Assembly: GCA_963920635.1 (NCBI GenBank)
Contig: OY987299.1
Span: forward strand, 29,032,901-29,096,900
Reading direction: 5' to 3'
DNA length: 64,000 nt
From: Pseudeuparius sepicola
Taxonomy: Eukaryota > Arthropoda > Insecta > Coleoptera > Anthribidae
Every line of letters begins with the position of its first letter. The first letter of the stretch is position 1. This document shows positions 32,831-43,507 of this stretch, in pieces. Made by a program: the position numbers and the translations under genes. Below the pieces are notes generated by a model that was not told where the DNA came from, made no database searches, and saw nothing but the letters and a program-made list of their open reading frames with translations.

Positions 32831-33932
32831 AGGAAGTGGCTATTTATACGTCCGACGTATATGAAAGTTATACGTCTTGCGTTCTCATTGGCGAGTTGAG
32901 TGACGTGAGTTCTTTGGACGTACATTTAACTCCATACACGTCCGAAGTAAACTGATTTTAGATACGTCGGAAGTGTATTTTTTTCAAGCATCGTTGCAAG
33001 GAGTGTGTATGCCCTCCTTTTTCGGCGATGGGCGCTGCGGTATGAAAAAAATAAGTGGTAATTATTTCCAATTTTGGCTAGGTACCCCCTATTTTCGCTC
33101 GACTTTCGGCGCTGTAAAAAAGCCGGATTTATAAACTTTGAAGTTTCCGTTTGACGCTGATGCAGCTGTTGTTTCCATAAACTTTTCCATTCCGTTTAGA
33201 ATTTTCTGTACACCTGTGTGTTATCAACGCCAGAAAAATAATGCATAGAACAACAATCGTCATCTGAGCGAAGTCGTTCGATTTCAATACTCTGATTTTG
33301 CAACTCTAAATACATTTTGTTAATTACTATGTATCATTATTTTGGATAATTAATGTTAAAAATATTACACAAAATCAATACAGATGATCAGCTGATAAAC
33401 TGGGAAAACATGTGACCTCCCACGTGACCGTTAAGAGGGTACTTCATTGGCCGGAGAGGCAACGGAAAAAGATAAATGTTGGCTATCCAAACGGACCTCC
33501 AGGAGGTCCGTTGTTATCCCTAACGGAATTTGAGTTTATAATAATTAATCTTCGATGTCCAACTTTCAGACATCAAACGGCAACGTCATACGTCAGAGTT
33601 TATAAATCGGGCTTAACCATTCGGCGGGCGCCGAATGTCTTGACGAAAATAGGGCCAAAATTTCAAGAAAATCGGGGGTGGGTTACACCATTGGAAATAA
33701 TTACCACTTCTTCTTTCATACCGCAATGCTCATCGCTGAAAAAGGAGAGCATACACGCTCGTTATTGAAACGATGTTTGAGAAAAATGCACTTCCCACGT
33801 AACTAAATGAGTTTACTTCGGACGTGTATGGAGCTAAATGTACGTCCAAAGTCACGTGAGTCCACTCGCCAATCAGAGCGCAAGATGTATACCGACTTTC
33901 ATATGCGTCGGACGTATACATAGCCACTTCCT
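32831..33932. mobile_element. 1.1-kb TIR/foldback element with CGTCCGACGTAT motifs
   Basis: The left end AGGAAGTGGCTATTTATACG and the right end read inversely, AGGAAGTGGCTATGTATACG, begin long inverted arms: about 120 bp of close similarity, then interrupted similarity up to about 33230 and 33570 (GAGTGTGTATGCCCTCC, TAAGTGGTAATTATTTCCAA). CGTCCGACGTAT- and TACGTCCAAAG-type motifs recur in each arm. The open frame at 33412-33768 crosses one arm and is not a credible gene. The target duplication is not resolved. Confidence 0.8.
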
Positions 33933-33939
33933 ATAATTC

Positions 33940-36500
33940 GTTTTTGAGCTGCCCAAGTTTGGGACAATGATTTTTCTCTTAAATGTGAAATGGTTTCCAA
34001 CAACACTTCCCGGTTCTGATGCAATTTTGTTGCTGCCACCAAAATTGCATGAAATTAATTGTTCACACTTGGAAATTAGTAACTGCAATTTTGTTGGATG
34101 CAAATAGAAACTACCTACTCTATTTTTGTTCAATTAAGAGGCTACGATACTTATGAAATCCGCCTGAACTGCCCGACTCAATTCAGGACAAACGTCGCTC
34201 GATTAGATATGCCTATCCTTTTCCTTCCTCTAGTCCCCACGACTCCCCACTCCAGCCTGCCCCTTCATAGTGCTACGATTGAGGGGCAGCCGGTCGTAGT
34301 TACTACACTGAGAAAAATCTGTCATTTTGTAAAAAAACCCTGTTTAATTCAATATGAGATAATATTATTCCTCAAACTCAAGCAGAAGCTTTTTTGTAAC
34401 TAACAATAATCAATTCAATGACAATTGATATTGAATTCTAATGAATAATTTAAATGTAATATTTTATTTCAATAAATAGGATGTTCTGGAATTGATTCTA
34501 CAATATCTCTTTTCTAAGCACATTCTTTTGTCAGAACAACATAACATAACGTTTCATGGTGTTGAATTGAATAGGGGTACATTTGACTGTTCATTATACT
34601 GAAATTACAACTACTGTCACTGAATTTTTGCTGAATTTGTAATAATTGTGGGTACTAATATCAATTATAATTATTAGTAATATATAATATTATTGCCTAA
34701 ATAATAAGCAAATGATGTGTAAAATGCAAATCAAGTTGCTAGTGTAGCAACTTATAATTGACAAAACAGAAATGTAGCAGATGAGATCATTAAATTAATA
34801 ACGTTTAATATTAGTGAATTCAAGTTCTAGTAACCCCCCGTTTGTTAATAGCCATTCACTTGCACAGTGTTCATTATGACTACGAACGATATAAAATGTA
34901 GGGTTGATTCAAAACCTTTGCGATCATTAATTTGCGATCATTGATTTTGGTAAATTACTCAGTCAAGGTCACAGCTTTTTTACTAACGTGTTTGTAATAG
35001 GATATTAGTTCAGTCGAGTAAAAAGTACTTGATTCAATCTAACTTGTATTTGACATGAATTCTAATATGAAAATTCTAAGAATTTCTTGAATACCATAAA
35101 AATTGAAAAACATGATTTATTGATTATATTGATGAATACCTATAAAAGTTGCAATTAAGTTGTTTTGTTCATCCAATGAATTATAATGTTTTTTCAGTTG
35201 CTTCTGGGGTACTCTTAGATAGTTTGGAGTAGTCTGAGGGTGAGAATTATTATTATTTAAATAAAATAAATTTAATTGTTTAAATAAAACATGAGACATT
35301 TTAAAACCGAGGTTATGCTTTCATTGTAGTATGCCAATTTTAGTATCGAAGTGACAATACGTCTTCTTAACGGAAATTTAAACTATTTTAAACTTATTGG
35401 TTCATCTGCAATTATCTACGTCAAAAGTATAGATTAGATTAGAAAAGTGACTATATACACGAACTCACTAAAATCACAACAGTCTTTTTTTCCTGTGTAG
35501 ATAATATGAAATAATAAGTCAGGTGCCGGCCGCCGCCGACGGGTCACACGAGTCTCGCCGATGCCGACGAAGAAGCGCGAATATTTAAAAAACGACGGTG
35601 GCCTGTTTGCTTTATTGCAAAAATGACATTTTTTGGGAGTTATAGAAGGCGTTCACTTTTCGTTGGCAACACACTGCATAGCTTTTTGGCGTCGAAGCAA
35701 TTTTACTATTATTTTTCATATCAGCAAACGTGCATAGGTACTTTGAAGAGTTCGTGTATAAAAAACTTCTGTAATTGCTCAATTATAAAATCTAAATTAA
35801 CGATTCGATTACCGAATTCTTCTTGAACCACATTAGGGTCAGTTGAACATCTATCAATGTTTGATTGGATAATTATTGTTCTGCATAATAGTGTTGTTAC
35901 GACTAAAAAAGTGCGTCTAAAGTCTACTTCTATAAAATGTTTTATATACTTAGTATTCCATATTTATATTTGTGTAATAATAAATAAATCTAACTGAAAA
36001 CTTTCTACACTGTAAGAGCAGTGTCCAGAGATATACTTTCTAGACTTTGGTAAGAGTTCACTTTAGAGGGATTAGAGTGAATAGGCCATAGGTATAATAT
36101 TATATCACAACTATGATTTGTTTATTTAAAAACAGTAAGCGGTTTCGTTAATCTATAAAATTACATCATCAATGATTACAATATAAGATTTAAAAAAGTA
36201 AATAAATAAAGGATATCCACTTATAGTCCAAGAGCTTGCAGGAAATTTGAAGGAGATACTTGAAAAAAGATTATAATTATGTAAATGTTTTTAATTGTTT
36301 CAACTTTGACTTGTGGCTGAATGTATATATTTCAAATATATAATGGCTAGGTAAGTAAAGGTTCTTTATTTATTTATACATATACCTACTACCTGCCCTG
36401 AGTATATAGGTAAATTTATAGAGTTGCGAAACCGGTCTCCGTTTTTAAATAAAGTAATAGTTTTGAGATAATAGGAGCTATTAATTTCTAATCCCTTGTA
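33940..36500. other. No gene seen; possible TACACTGAGAAAAA-type ends
   Basis: AT-rich sequence. CTACACTGAGAAAAATCTG at 34304 and CTACACAGGAAAAAAAGACTG (inverse) near 35500 resemble each other and may mark the ends of a 1.2-kb TIR element. A 70-bp GC-rich patch (GCCGGCCGCCGCCGACGGG) lies at 35522-35590. Confidence 0.4.
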
Positions 36501-36531
36501 AATGTTTCATTCAAAGCCCTGTTTTTCCCAG

Positions 36532-36662
36532 AAAGTTTGTTTCTCAAACCCTATGCACCTGCACTTATACCTAAATCCGAATAATAAGTGTGCAAAATGC
36601 AAAATATGTGTTAGTACCCTAGTACCCCTCTCTCAAATTCTGGGAATCATATTAGGTACGGG
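36532..36662 (+). pseudogene. Left part of a Cys-rich host exon split by the LTR element
   Basis: A splice acceptor (GTTTTTCCCAG) precedes an open phase-0 frame with the motif NNKCAKCKIC and ending ILGIILGTG at the insertion point. The frame continues in exactly the right phase from 43508 after the provirus and its duplicated CGGG, giving 105 sense codons in all and a second Cys cluster (FHCDCC ... CNDC). In the present allele, reading runs on into the LTR and stops near 36781-36783, so a protein made from it would lose its C-terminus. The protein family is not recognised; the Cys spacing is zinc-ribbon- or ZZ-like. No upstream exon was identified. Confidence 0.6.
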
Positions 36663-36859
36663 AGTTATGTTCATCGACCCCACAGCACACCGACCTGGAC
36701 GAAAACCCCGAATCAGCGGAATCAGCTTTTTATTTTTCGTACACCGCATTTCCAATTTATATAAATATCGCGACCGCAATTAATCGATTAGTAATAGTTT
36801 ATACCCTACGTTCAATAAACCTTTTTAAAAACGAAGATTTTCGACCCCGGAACATAACT
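36663..36859 (+). repeat. 5' LTR
   Basis: It is identical base for base to the 3' LTR. It contains a TATA-like TATATAAAT at 36758-36766 and the polyadenylation signal AATAAA at 36814-36819, so transcription would start within it. The terminal inverted motif is AGTTATGTTC/GAACATAACT. Confidence 0.97.
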
Positions 36860-36876
36860 GGCGCTGCGAACAGGAT
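36859..36876 (+). promoter_or_regulatory. Primer binding site
   Basis: TGGCGCTGCGAACAGGAT starts at the last base of the LTR. TGGCGC pairs with a tRNA 3' end GCGCCA, as in insect tRNA-Ser, the usual primer of errantiviruses (their site often reads TGGCGCAGTCGGTAGGAT). The inner part differs from that version, so the exact tRNA is uncertain. Confidence 0.75.
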
Positions 36877-37033
36877 AGCTGCACGGAATCCAAAGGAGGA
36901 TCATCGGTTCGTCTCAACGATTTGGCAGTTATCAACGACCTGGGAGAAGAAACCTGTGCAGAGATTGGAGAACCATACGGCAGGGATGTCCAGAGCGATT
37001 CTTCTTGTCCTGTAAGTTCACTTCCTTTTTCTC

Positions 37034-38287
37034 ATGAGTTCTGATTACCCTGAAGGTTCATTATTAGAAGATTTAGCTCATTTTTCTATTACTCCAAAAG
37101 CTCCTAAACAAAAACCTCGTTTTAAACCATATTCTAAAAATTTATCTGAAGATTTAAAAAACCCTCAAATTTTAATTTCTCAGCCCTCAACTTCAAAAAC
37201 TCAAGAAATGGCTTTAACAAATACCGACATTAATAATTTGTGCAACACTCTTCCAGAATATAAACCGGGAGATAACCTCTCCACATTTATAAATTCAGTT
37301 GATAATTTAATTGCTTTTTTCACTCAACAAGGTGCTAATGCCACTCAACTATATATAATTAACACTCATATCGTTTCCAAAATTAAAAATGAGGCTCGTG
37401 ATTTCTTAAATTTACACAATAAAACTTCTTGGGCAGAAATAAAGCCCCTTTTACTCCAAAAATATGGCGACCGTCGCACAGAAGAAATTTTATTAACACA
37501 ATTAACCACCACAGTTCAAAAGCGTTCTGAATCTTATGATGACTATTACAACCGAATAACTTTAGCACTTAATGATCTTTTACAGCATGTTTCTTTACAT
37601 GAAAATAACGCTCAGGCAATCGAGTTTAAAGCTTCGTTTTTCAGAAAACAAGCCCTTAGAACATTTTGTACTGGCATAAACAATCCCTATTGCGATCATT
37701 TATCTCATTTTGAATTAAACTCTCTCGACGAAGCACTTCAAAAATGCATAGCTTTAGATAACCACAAACAGCAACAGCAATATATGTCTTATCTTAAATC
37801 TACCACCTATCCCCGCGATTATCAAAGAAACAGTCAACCTACCACTACCAATCGCCCTACTAATCAAAATCCTCAACCACCTCGCAACCCACAACCTAAT
37901 CATAATACGAATATGAACCCAAATTTTAATCAACAATTCCCTCAAAACTTTAATCAAGGTCCTTCAAACTCACCTAGAAATTTTGGCAACACAAATAGGC
38001 CCATTCCTCAAAGACAAAACCCTCCACCTAATAGACAAGTATTCAGCCCACCATCTAATAGACCCAACAATAATTACTTCCAAAATCAATATCGTCCAAC
38101 TCCAACTCCTATGTCCATAACTTCAAAATTGCCGTCACAGCAAACTTACAAACCAACCCCAATGTCCACACGTACTTTCCATAATAATATAGAATGCGAT
38201 TCCAATTTAGAAACCGAAGAATACTTTTCCGAAAATTTTCGAGAACAAGCCTCGGAATCTCCTCCCAATCCCGAATTATCGAATTAA
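37034..38287 (+). CDS. gag: gag polyprotein (intact)
   Basis: A 417-residue frame from ATG 37034. Residues of about 60-255 form a helical capsid-like region, including a YDDYYNRI segment and a hydrophobic FFRKQALRTFCTGINNPYC segment of the kind seen in gypsy-type capsids. Residues of about 258-385 are extremely rich in Asn, Pro, Gln and Arg. There is no CCHC zinc knuckle, as usual in errantiviruses, so RNA binding presumably relies on the basic Asn/Pro tail. The frame overlaps pol by 94 bases in the -1 relation. No stops or frameshifts inside. Confidence 0.93.
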   Translation: MSSDYPEGSLLEDLAHFSITPKAPKQKPRFKPYSKNLSEDLKNPQILISQPSTSKTQEMALTNTDINNLCNTLPEYKPGDNLSTFINSVDNLIAFFTQQGANATQLYIINTHIVSKIKNEARDFLNLHNKTSWAEIKPLLLQKYGDRRTEEILLTQLTTTVQKRSESYDDYYNRITLALNDLLQHVSLHENNAQAIEFKASFFRKQALRTFCTGINNPYCDHLSHFELNSLDEALQKCIALDNHKQQQQYMSYLKSTTYPRDYQRNSQPTTTNRPTNQNPQPPRNPQPNHNTNMNPNFNQQFPQNFNQGPSNSPRNFGNTNRPIPQRQNPPPNRQVFSPPSNRPNNNYFQNQYRPTPTPMSITSKLPSQQTYKPTPMSTRTFHNNIECDSNLETEEYFSENFREQASESPPNPELSN

Positions 38288-41200
38288 ATAATATTTCAAA
38301 AGCCACCAAACTTCCATTTTTCTATCTCCCTTATTCTAATCTTAAAGTATTAATAGATTCTGGTGGATCCGATACTGTAATAACTCCCGAAGCTGCACAA
38401 AATTTCGATCCAAAATATCAATTTTTTGAACCCTTTACTCTTATTTCTATGAAAACTCCTAAAACCTACTCCGAAAACCTTTATTTTCCCGTTTTTAACG
38501 AAATTGGCATTGATCAACCGTTTATAGTTAGAATTGCCGACTGGCACAATGATTTCGATATTCTTTTAGGTACTGGTGAACTCGACCAATTAGGTGCAAA
38601 TATAGATTATGAAACTCATATATTTTCTATTCGTAAATTAGGCGTTTCCGTTCCATTTGAAGTTATATATCGTTCGAATAATCGACTCCGTATCCCAGTA
38701 AATATCAATAATGGTGAAGTTGTACTCCCAGAAATTACCCTTGATAACCAAACTGTACTCCCAATTTCAATACACCATGCCAATGATGGGTTTGTAGAAA
38801 TACCACAACCAGAAAATTTAAATATTGACTTCCCTGAACCAATATCTGTTTATCCACTATCCGATTTTGAAGAATTATCACCTCCCTTCTCCAATAACTC
38901 ATTTGATCCCAACTCTATTCGAACAAAACATCTGAATTCCGAAGAAAAGCAAAAAATTCTTGATCTATGTCATAAATTTAAAGATATTTTTTACAATGAA
39001 TCATCTGATCTGTCATTTACTAGTTCTGTCAAACACGAAATCCGCACAAAAGACGAAACTCCTATTTTTTCCCGTTCTTTCCGACATCCTAAAGTCATGC
39101 AAAGCGAAATTTCTTCCCAAATTGATAAACTCTTAGAACAAAATATAATCCGACCTTCAATTTCCCCTTATTCTTCGCCCGTTTGGATCGTTCCAAAGAA
39201 AATGGATGCATCCGGTAAACGCAAGTTTCGCATGGTTATAGACTATCGCAAACTAAACGATAATACGGTTGAAGACAAATATCCCCTTCCCCGCATCGAC
39301 GAAATACTTGACAATTTAGGCAAATGCACATACTTCACAACCCTCGACTTAGCCCAAGGTTTTCACCAAATTGAAGTACACCCCAACTCCGTTGAAAAAA
39401 CCGCCTTCACAGTTCCCAATGGCCACTTCGAATATACAAGAATGCCGTTTGGTCTAAAAAACGCCCCAGCGACCTTCCAACGCATGATGGATGAAATTCT
39501 AAGAGAATACCTTTACAAATCATGTTTTGTCTATATGGATGACGTCATTATATTTTCCAAATCTTTACAAGAACATCTTATACATATAAAATCCATTTTT
39601 CAAAAATTCCGTGAAGTAAACCTAAAAATTCAACTCGACAAATCTGAATTCCTAAACAAAGAAGTAGCTTTCCTTGGCCACGTGATTACTCCCGAAGGCA
39701 TTAAACCCAATCCAAACAAAATATCCGCAATCCAAAACTTCCCCATTCCTAAAACTACTAAGGAAATTAAAAGTTTCTTGGGACTAATAGGCTATTATCG
39801 CCGCTTCATTCCTAATTTCTCAAAAATGACAACACCCATGACACGTTGTTTACGAAAAGACACCAAAATTGAAATTGACCACCCTCAATATATAGATTGT
39901 TTTGAAAAATGTAAATCCGCTCTAAGTAACTCCCCAATTCTCCAATACCCTGACTTTTCTCTACCTTTTACACTAACTACTGACGCCTCTAACGTTGCTA
40001 TTGGCTCTGTCCTATCCCAAAAAGGAAAACCAATCGCTTACTACTCCCGCACCCTTATTACCGCAGAACGAAACTACTCCACAATCGAGAAAGAACTCCT
40101 TGCAATCATAGAATCCTGTAAACATTTCCGGCCCTATCTTTTTGGTGTAAAATTCACCATAGAAACCGATCACAACCCCTTAGTCTGGCTCTATAAAATT
40201 AAGGAACCCCATTCTCGTCTCGCCCGGTGGAAACTCAAATTAGAAGAATATAATTTTGAAATTGTATATCGCAAAGGTAAAGAAAATTTTGTAGCCGACG
40301 CTCTTTCCCGTATCGAACTCAATATGCATGAATTAGACTCGATCTGTGTAAATCCTCCCTCACATGACGATGACTTTAATATTGACGACTTTATTAACGA
40401 AACTTATGAAAAACAAACTGGACTATCCACACAACACTCCACACACGAAAACCCTATTGCAACTATTCCATTTTCCGAAGAACCCATTAATTATTTTCCT
40501 AATCAAATTATCTTAAAATTTGGAAACAAACATGACGTTCAATACATCCTTAAATTCAAAAGTAAACACCAATATTACGTAACTCTTACTGAAAAAGATT
40601 GGAAAACTGACATTAAAAACACTCTCCATTCTATAATATCTCCTAATCAACGCTACCATATCCTCACAGAACAAACGGATATCCAAAAATTTATATCTGA
40701 ATATGTCCGCAATACTTTTAATGAAACCGTTCGTATCTCTTTCTGCTCTAAACAAACTCAAGACATAGAGAATCCCGATAAACAACTTCAATGTGTTCAA
40801 GATTACCACAAGCAAAATCATAATGGCATACTCGAAACTCTCAATCACTTAAAACTCCATTATTATTGGCCAAATATGCGCACTACGATTTCCGATTATA
40901 TTAATAAATGCGATATATGCCTCCGAAATAAATATGAAAGACACCCTTATAAACTTCCCTTCAAAGGCCCCCTATTAGGACAAAAACCTTTTGATATTAT
41001 CCACATAGACACCTTTTGCTGTAATCGTCAAAGTTTTCTAACAATCATAGATTCATTTTCCAAATACGCTCAAGTTTACAATATACAAGACAAAATGAAT
41101 ATATCCATTCTCAGCAAATTACGTCATTACTTTTCTCATCACAATTATCCGCGCAAAATTGTCTGTGACGAAGGAACTGAATTTTCCAATAATCTCTTTA

Positions 41201-41841
41201 AAGAATTTTGTAAACTCCACAAAATAGAACTCCATTTTACCACAGTTAATAATCCTAACTCTAACAGTCCTATCGAACGATTCCATTCCACATTTACAGA
41301 AAAACTGCGCGTTATGCAAGATGAACGACCTAGAGAATATTTCCAAGACCTAATCACCCACTGTGTCCTTATTTATAACCAATCCATCCACTCAGCTACT
41401 GGCTACTCCCCTTTCTCAATCCTCTACGGCCCCTATATCGAAGAAATACAATTCGACGACGACTTACCTATTTATGAAAAATATAATCAACGACATAAAG
41501 ATGAACTCCGCCCTTTTATTGATTCCCTTTACACTAAACTTCACGAAAAAGAAACCCGCATTTTAGAAAACCGCAACAAAAATCTACCAGATCCCACTCC
41601 TACTCCAGAACAAGGACAAACCGTGTACCTTTCCAAAAACACTCGTAACAAACTCGACGCACCCTATATACCCGCTACTGTTACCTCTACTGACAATACA
41701 AAAATTAAAGTCTTAACTACTAAGAATAAACCCACTAACTCTCATCCTAGAAAAATCAAACGCTTACGCAAACCTCCCTTGTTACAGAAACACCCTCCTA
41801 ATAACCAACTGCCTGGCCCTTCAAGTGCACCCGATCCCTAA
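38194..41841 (+). CDS. pol: pol polyprotein: protease, RT, RNase H, integrase (intact)
   Basis: An open frame of 1215 codons in the -1 frame relative to gag; it is normally reached by ribosomal frameshifting, so the first ATG here is not necessarily a start. Aspartic protease: LIDSGGSDTVI with DSG at residues 55-57. Reverse transcriptase: FRMVIDYRKLN, then YMDD at 447-450. RNase H: TTDAS, then a STIEKELLAI helix and TDHNPL. Integrase: an HHCC zinc site starting at His872, and the D939, D992, E1028 triad (52 and 35 residues between). The tail runs on to 41841, overlapping env. All catalytic residues are present and no stop interrupts, so the polyprotein looks functional. Confidence 0.97.
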   Translation: MRFQFRNRRILFRKFSRTSLGISSQSRIIELNNISKATKLPFFYLPYSNLKVLIDSGGSDTVITPEAAQNFDPKYQFFEPFTLISMKTPKTYSENLYFPVFNEIGIDQPFIVRIADWHNDFDILLGTGELDQLGANIDYETHIFSIRKLGVSVPFEVIYRSNNRLRIPVNINNGEVVLPEITLDNQTVLPISIHHANDGFVEIPQPENLNIDFPEPISVYPLSDFEELSPPFSNNSFDPNSIRTKHLNSEEKQKILDLCHKFKDIFYNESSDLSFTSSVKHEIRTKDETPIFSRSFRHPKVMQSEISSQIDKLLEQNIIRPSISPYSSPVWIVPKKMDASGKRKFRMVIDYRKLNDNTVEDKYPLPRIDEILDNLGKCTYFTTLDLAQGFHQIEVHPNSVEKTAFTVPNGHFEYTRMPFGLKNAPATFQRMMDEILREYLYKSCFVYMDDVIIFSKSLQEHLIHIKSIFQKFREVNLKIQLDKSEFLNKEVAFLGHVITPEGIKPNPNKISAIQNFPIPKTTKEIKSFLGLIGYYRRFIPNFSKMTTPMTRCLRKDTKIEIDHPQYIDCFEKCKSALSNSPILQYPDFSLPFTLTTDASNVAIGSVLSQKGKPIAYYSRTLITAERNYSTIEKELLAIIESCKHFRPYLFGVKFTIETDHNPLVWLYKIKEPHSRLARWKLKLEEYNFEIVYRKGKENFVADALSRIELNMHELDSICVNPPSHDDDFNIDDFINETYEKQTGLSTQHSTHENPIATIPFSEEPINYFPNQIILKFGNKHDVQYILKFKSKHQYYVTLTEKDWKTDIKNTLHSIISPNQRYHILTEQTDIQKFISEYVRNTFNETVRISFCSKQTQDIENPDKQLQCVQDYHKQNHNGILETLNHLKLHYYWPNMRTTISDYINKCDICLRNKYERHPYKLPFKGPLLGQKPFDIIHIDTFCCNRQSFLTIIDSFSKYAQVYNIQDKMNISILSKLRHYFSHHNYPRKIVCDEGTEFSNNLFKEFCKLHKIELHFTTVNNPNSNSPIERFHSTFTEKLRVMQDERPREYFQDLITHCVLIYNQSIHSATGYSPFSILYGPYIEEIQFDDDLPIYEKYNQRHKDELRPFIDSLYTKLHEKETRILENRNKNLPDPTPTPEQGQTVYLSKNTRNKLDAPYIPATVTSTDNTKIKVLTTKNKPTNSHPRKIKRLRKPPLLQKHPPNNQLPGPSSAPDP
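38233..38239 (+). promoter_or_regulatory. Candidate -1 frameshift heptamer A AAT TTT
   Basis: Within the gag-pol overlap, the gag codons are GAA AAT TTT CGA, so A_AAT_TTT fits the X_XXY_YYZ slippery rule in the correct phase for a shift into the pol frame. It lies 49 bases before the gag stop. No obvious stable pseudoknot was identified after it by eye. Confidence 0.6.
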
Positions 41842-43297
41842 TAATGGATACTATCAAGAATTGGTAGGCCAAGCACAATTATTTGACCACTTTCACCGTC
41901 ACATACTTACTTTCAACTTAAGCACTATAGATAATACCCTTAAACTTTACCCCGTTAATTTAGTTCTTTTTAATACTTCAACGACTTCGTCTTATTACAA
42001 AATGTTTAATCAATATCAACTGCTTTATCATGAAACTCTTGACAATTTTCATAAACTAATTCGCCCTAGACAGAAACGTGGAATTATGAACTATATAGGT
42101 ACTTTCATTAAATCAATCACAGGTAATCTCGACGAGAATGATCGTATATTTTTGGAAAAACATATTCAAGCTATCGAAAACAAGCAATCTCAAATTATTG
42201 GCACCCTCAATAACTCTACAACTTATGCCTCACAAACAATAAAACGATATAACATGTTAGTTGAAACTATTAATAATAACACAGTTAAAATTGCACAAGA
42301 TATTAATCTCCTCAGCGACGAATTTGACAAATATCTCTCACTTCATAGCGAAATACTTAATCTCGATCGTTTAAATCAATTCCTTCAAAAATTACTTCGA
42401 ACTATTAATTTAGCTGCATTGCAACAGTCGAACATTGAACTCTTTTCTCTCTCTGAAATTATTAAACTAGAAAATCAACTCAAATAAATCTATAATAAAG
42501 CCTCTCTCTTATCCGATAACATGCACCCTTTTGAACTAATCGAAACTGCTCAAAGTACAATAATCTCTACAGAAAGTCAGATACTCATTATCCTAAAAAT
42601 TCCTATCCTTGATGAACTTGTATTCCCACTCTACCAAGTTTACCCAATCCATAACAAAGAAGATATCGTTTTGGTACCCCCTGCTGTTTACTATGGGAAT
42701 AATCGTTGGTATTCCACATGCACACCTACAGAAAGAAAAATCACCTGTCAAACTATGTCAACAACCAGATGTCAACTGCCCACATTAGAAAACTGCACCA
42801 CTGCCATTCTCCTGCAACCGATCATACATCAAACTAAGAGAAGCCTCATTGCCAGCACAAATCACCCACTCCGTATCACCGAAAAATGTTCAAAAACAGA
42901 AAAAATCATAAAGCAACCAGCAATCATCCAATCACCCTGTCCAATTCAAATTGAAAATCAATGGTATACCGCCACGCAAGAAGAAGCCGAAATCCCAGCC
43001 ATCGTTCCTGTCAAAATTAATCCCAAGTATCGTCTACAACTAAATCATTTACAGTCTCTTCAAGAAACACCGCAATTGTCGGCTATCCAACCCATACACC
43101 TAGATCCAGTCGTCATCTCCACAACAACCTGGTCAGCCACACTTCTTATCATCACTCTAATGTGTGTCATCATCTACTTCATCCTAAGAAAACGAAAAAG
43201 ACTCCAAACACTCTTTTTCAAACCAAGAATATCACTCTCAGAACTCCAAGAACTTCAACAACTCAACAAGAAGCCCGAGGACGAACTTCCATCCTAA
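41825..43297 (+). pseudogene. env: env-like (baculovirus F-type) glycoprotein frame with one in-frame stop
   Basis: One reading frame covers this interval, broken by a single TAA at 42485-42487. The frame is open for 220 codons before the stop and again up to 43297 after it. The first part holds a furin-type RQKR cleavage site at residues 82-85, followed by an F-protein-like fusion region (GIMNYIGT) and a heptad-rich stretch. The second part has paired cysteines and a C-terminal membrane segment (about 43130-43190) with a basic cytoplasmic tail. The first listed codon is GTG; the frame is also open just upstream, with a possible splice acceptor at 41786-41787, in line with errantivirus env being made from spliced RNA. 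The two halves cannot be one protein in this copy unless the stop is bypassed. Codon use matches gag and pol. Confidence 0.85.
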
Positions 43298-43306
43298 GGG
43301 GGGAAG
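43296..43306 (+). promoter_or_regulatory. Polypurine tract
   Basis: AAGGGGGGAAG lies directly before the 3' LTR and would prime plus-strand DNA synthesis. It overlaps the end of the env stop codon. Confidence 0.92.
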
Positions 43307-43503
43307 AGTTATGTTCATCGACCCCACAGCACACCGACCTGGACGAAAACCCCGAATCAGCGGAATCAGCTTTTTATTTTTCGTACACCGCATTTCCAAT
43401 TTATATAAATATCGCGACCGCAATTAATCGATTAGTAATAGTTTATACCCTACGTTCAATAAACCTTTTTAAAAACGAAGATTTTCGACCCCGGAACATA
43501 ACT
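43307..43503 (+). repeat. 3' LTR
   Basis: It is identical to the 5' LTR over all 197 bases. Its AATAAA at 43458-43463 would serve as polyadenylation signal for the element's RNA. CGGG follows as the second copy of the target duplication. Confidence 0.97.
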
Positions 43504-43507
43504 CGGG

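Larger units (their letters stand above)
36659..43507 (+). mobile_element. Complete errantivirus-like (Ty3/gypsy with env) LTR retrotransposon
   Basis: Identical 197-bp LTRs (36663-36859, 43307-43503) begin AGTTATGTTC and end GAACATAACT. They are flanked by the 4-bp duplication CGGG (36659-36662, 43504-43507). The order is LTR, primer site, gag, pol (protease, RT, RNase H, integrase), env, polypurine tract, LTR. The AGTTA...TAACT termini, 4-bp TSD, Ser-tRNA-like primer site, gag without zinc knuckle and an env-like third frame are the profile of insect errantiviruses (gypsy, 17.6, 297 types). Identical LTRs and intact gag and pol mean a very recent insertion. It lies in a host exon. Confidence 0.97.

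Noticed and set aside
33412..33768. 118-codon plus-strand frame in the 1.1-kb TIR element
   Set aside because: It crosses an inverted arm and begins inside non-coding repeat; no recognisable domain.
38350..38547. Antisense frames across gag and pol
   Set aside because: All are shadows of the intact sense frames of the LTR element.
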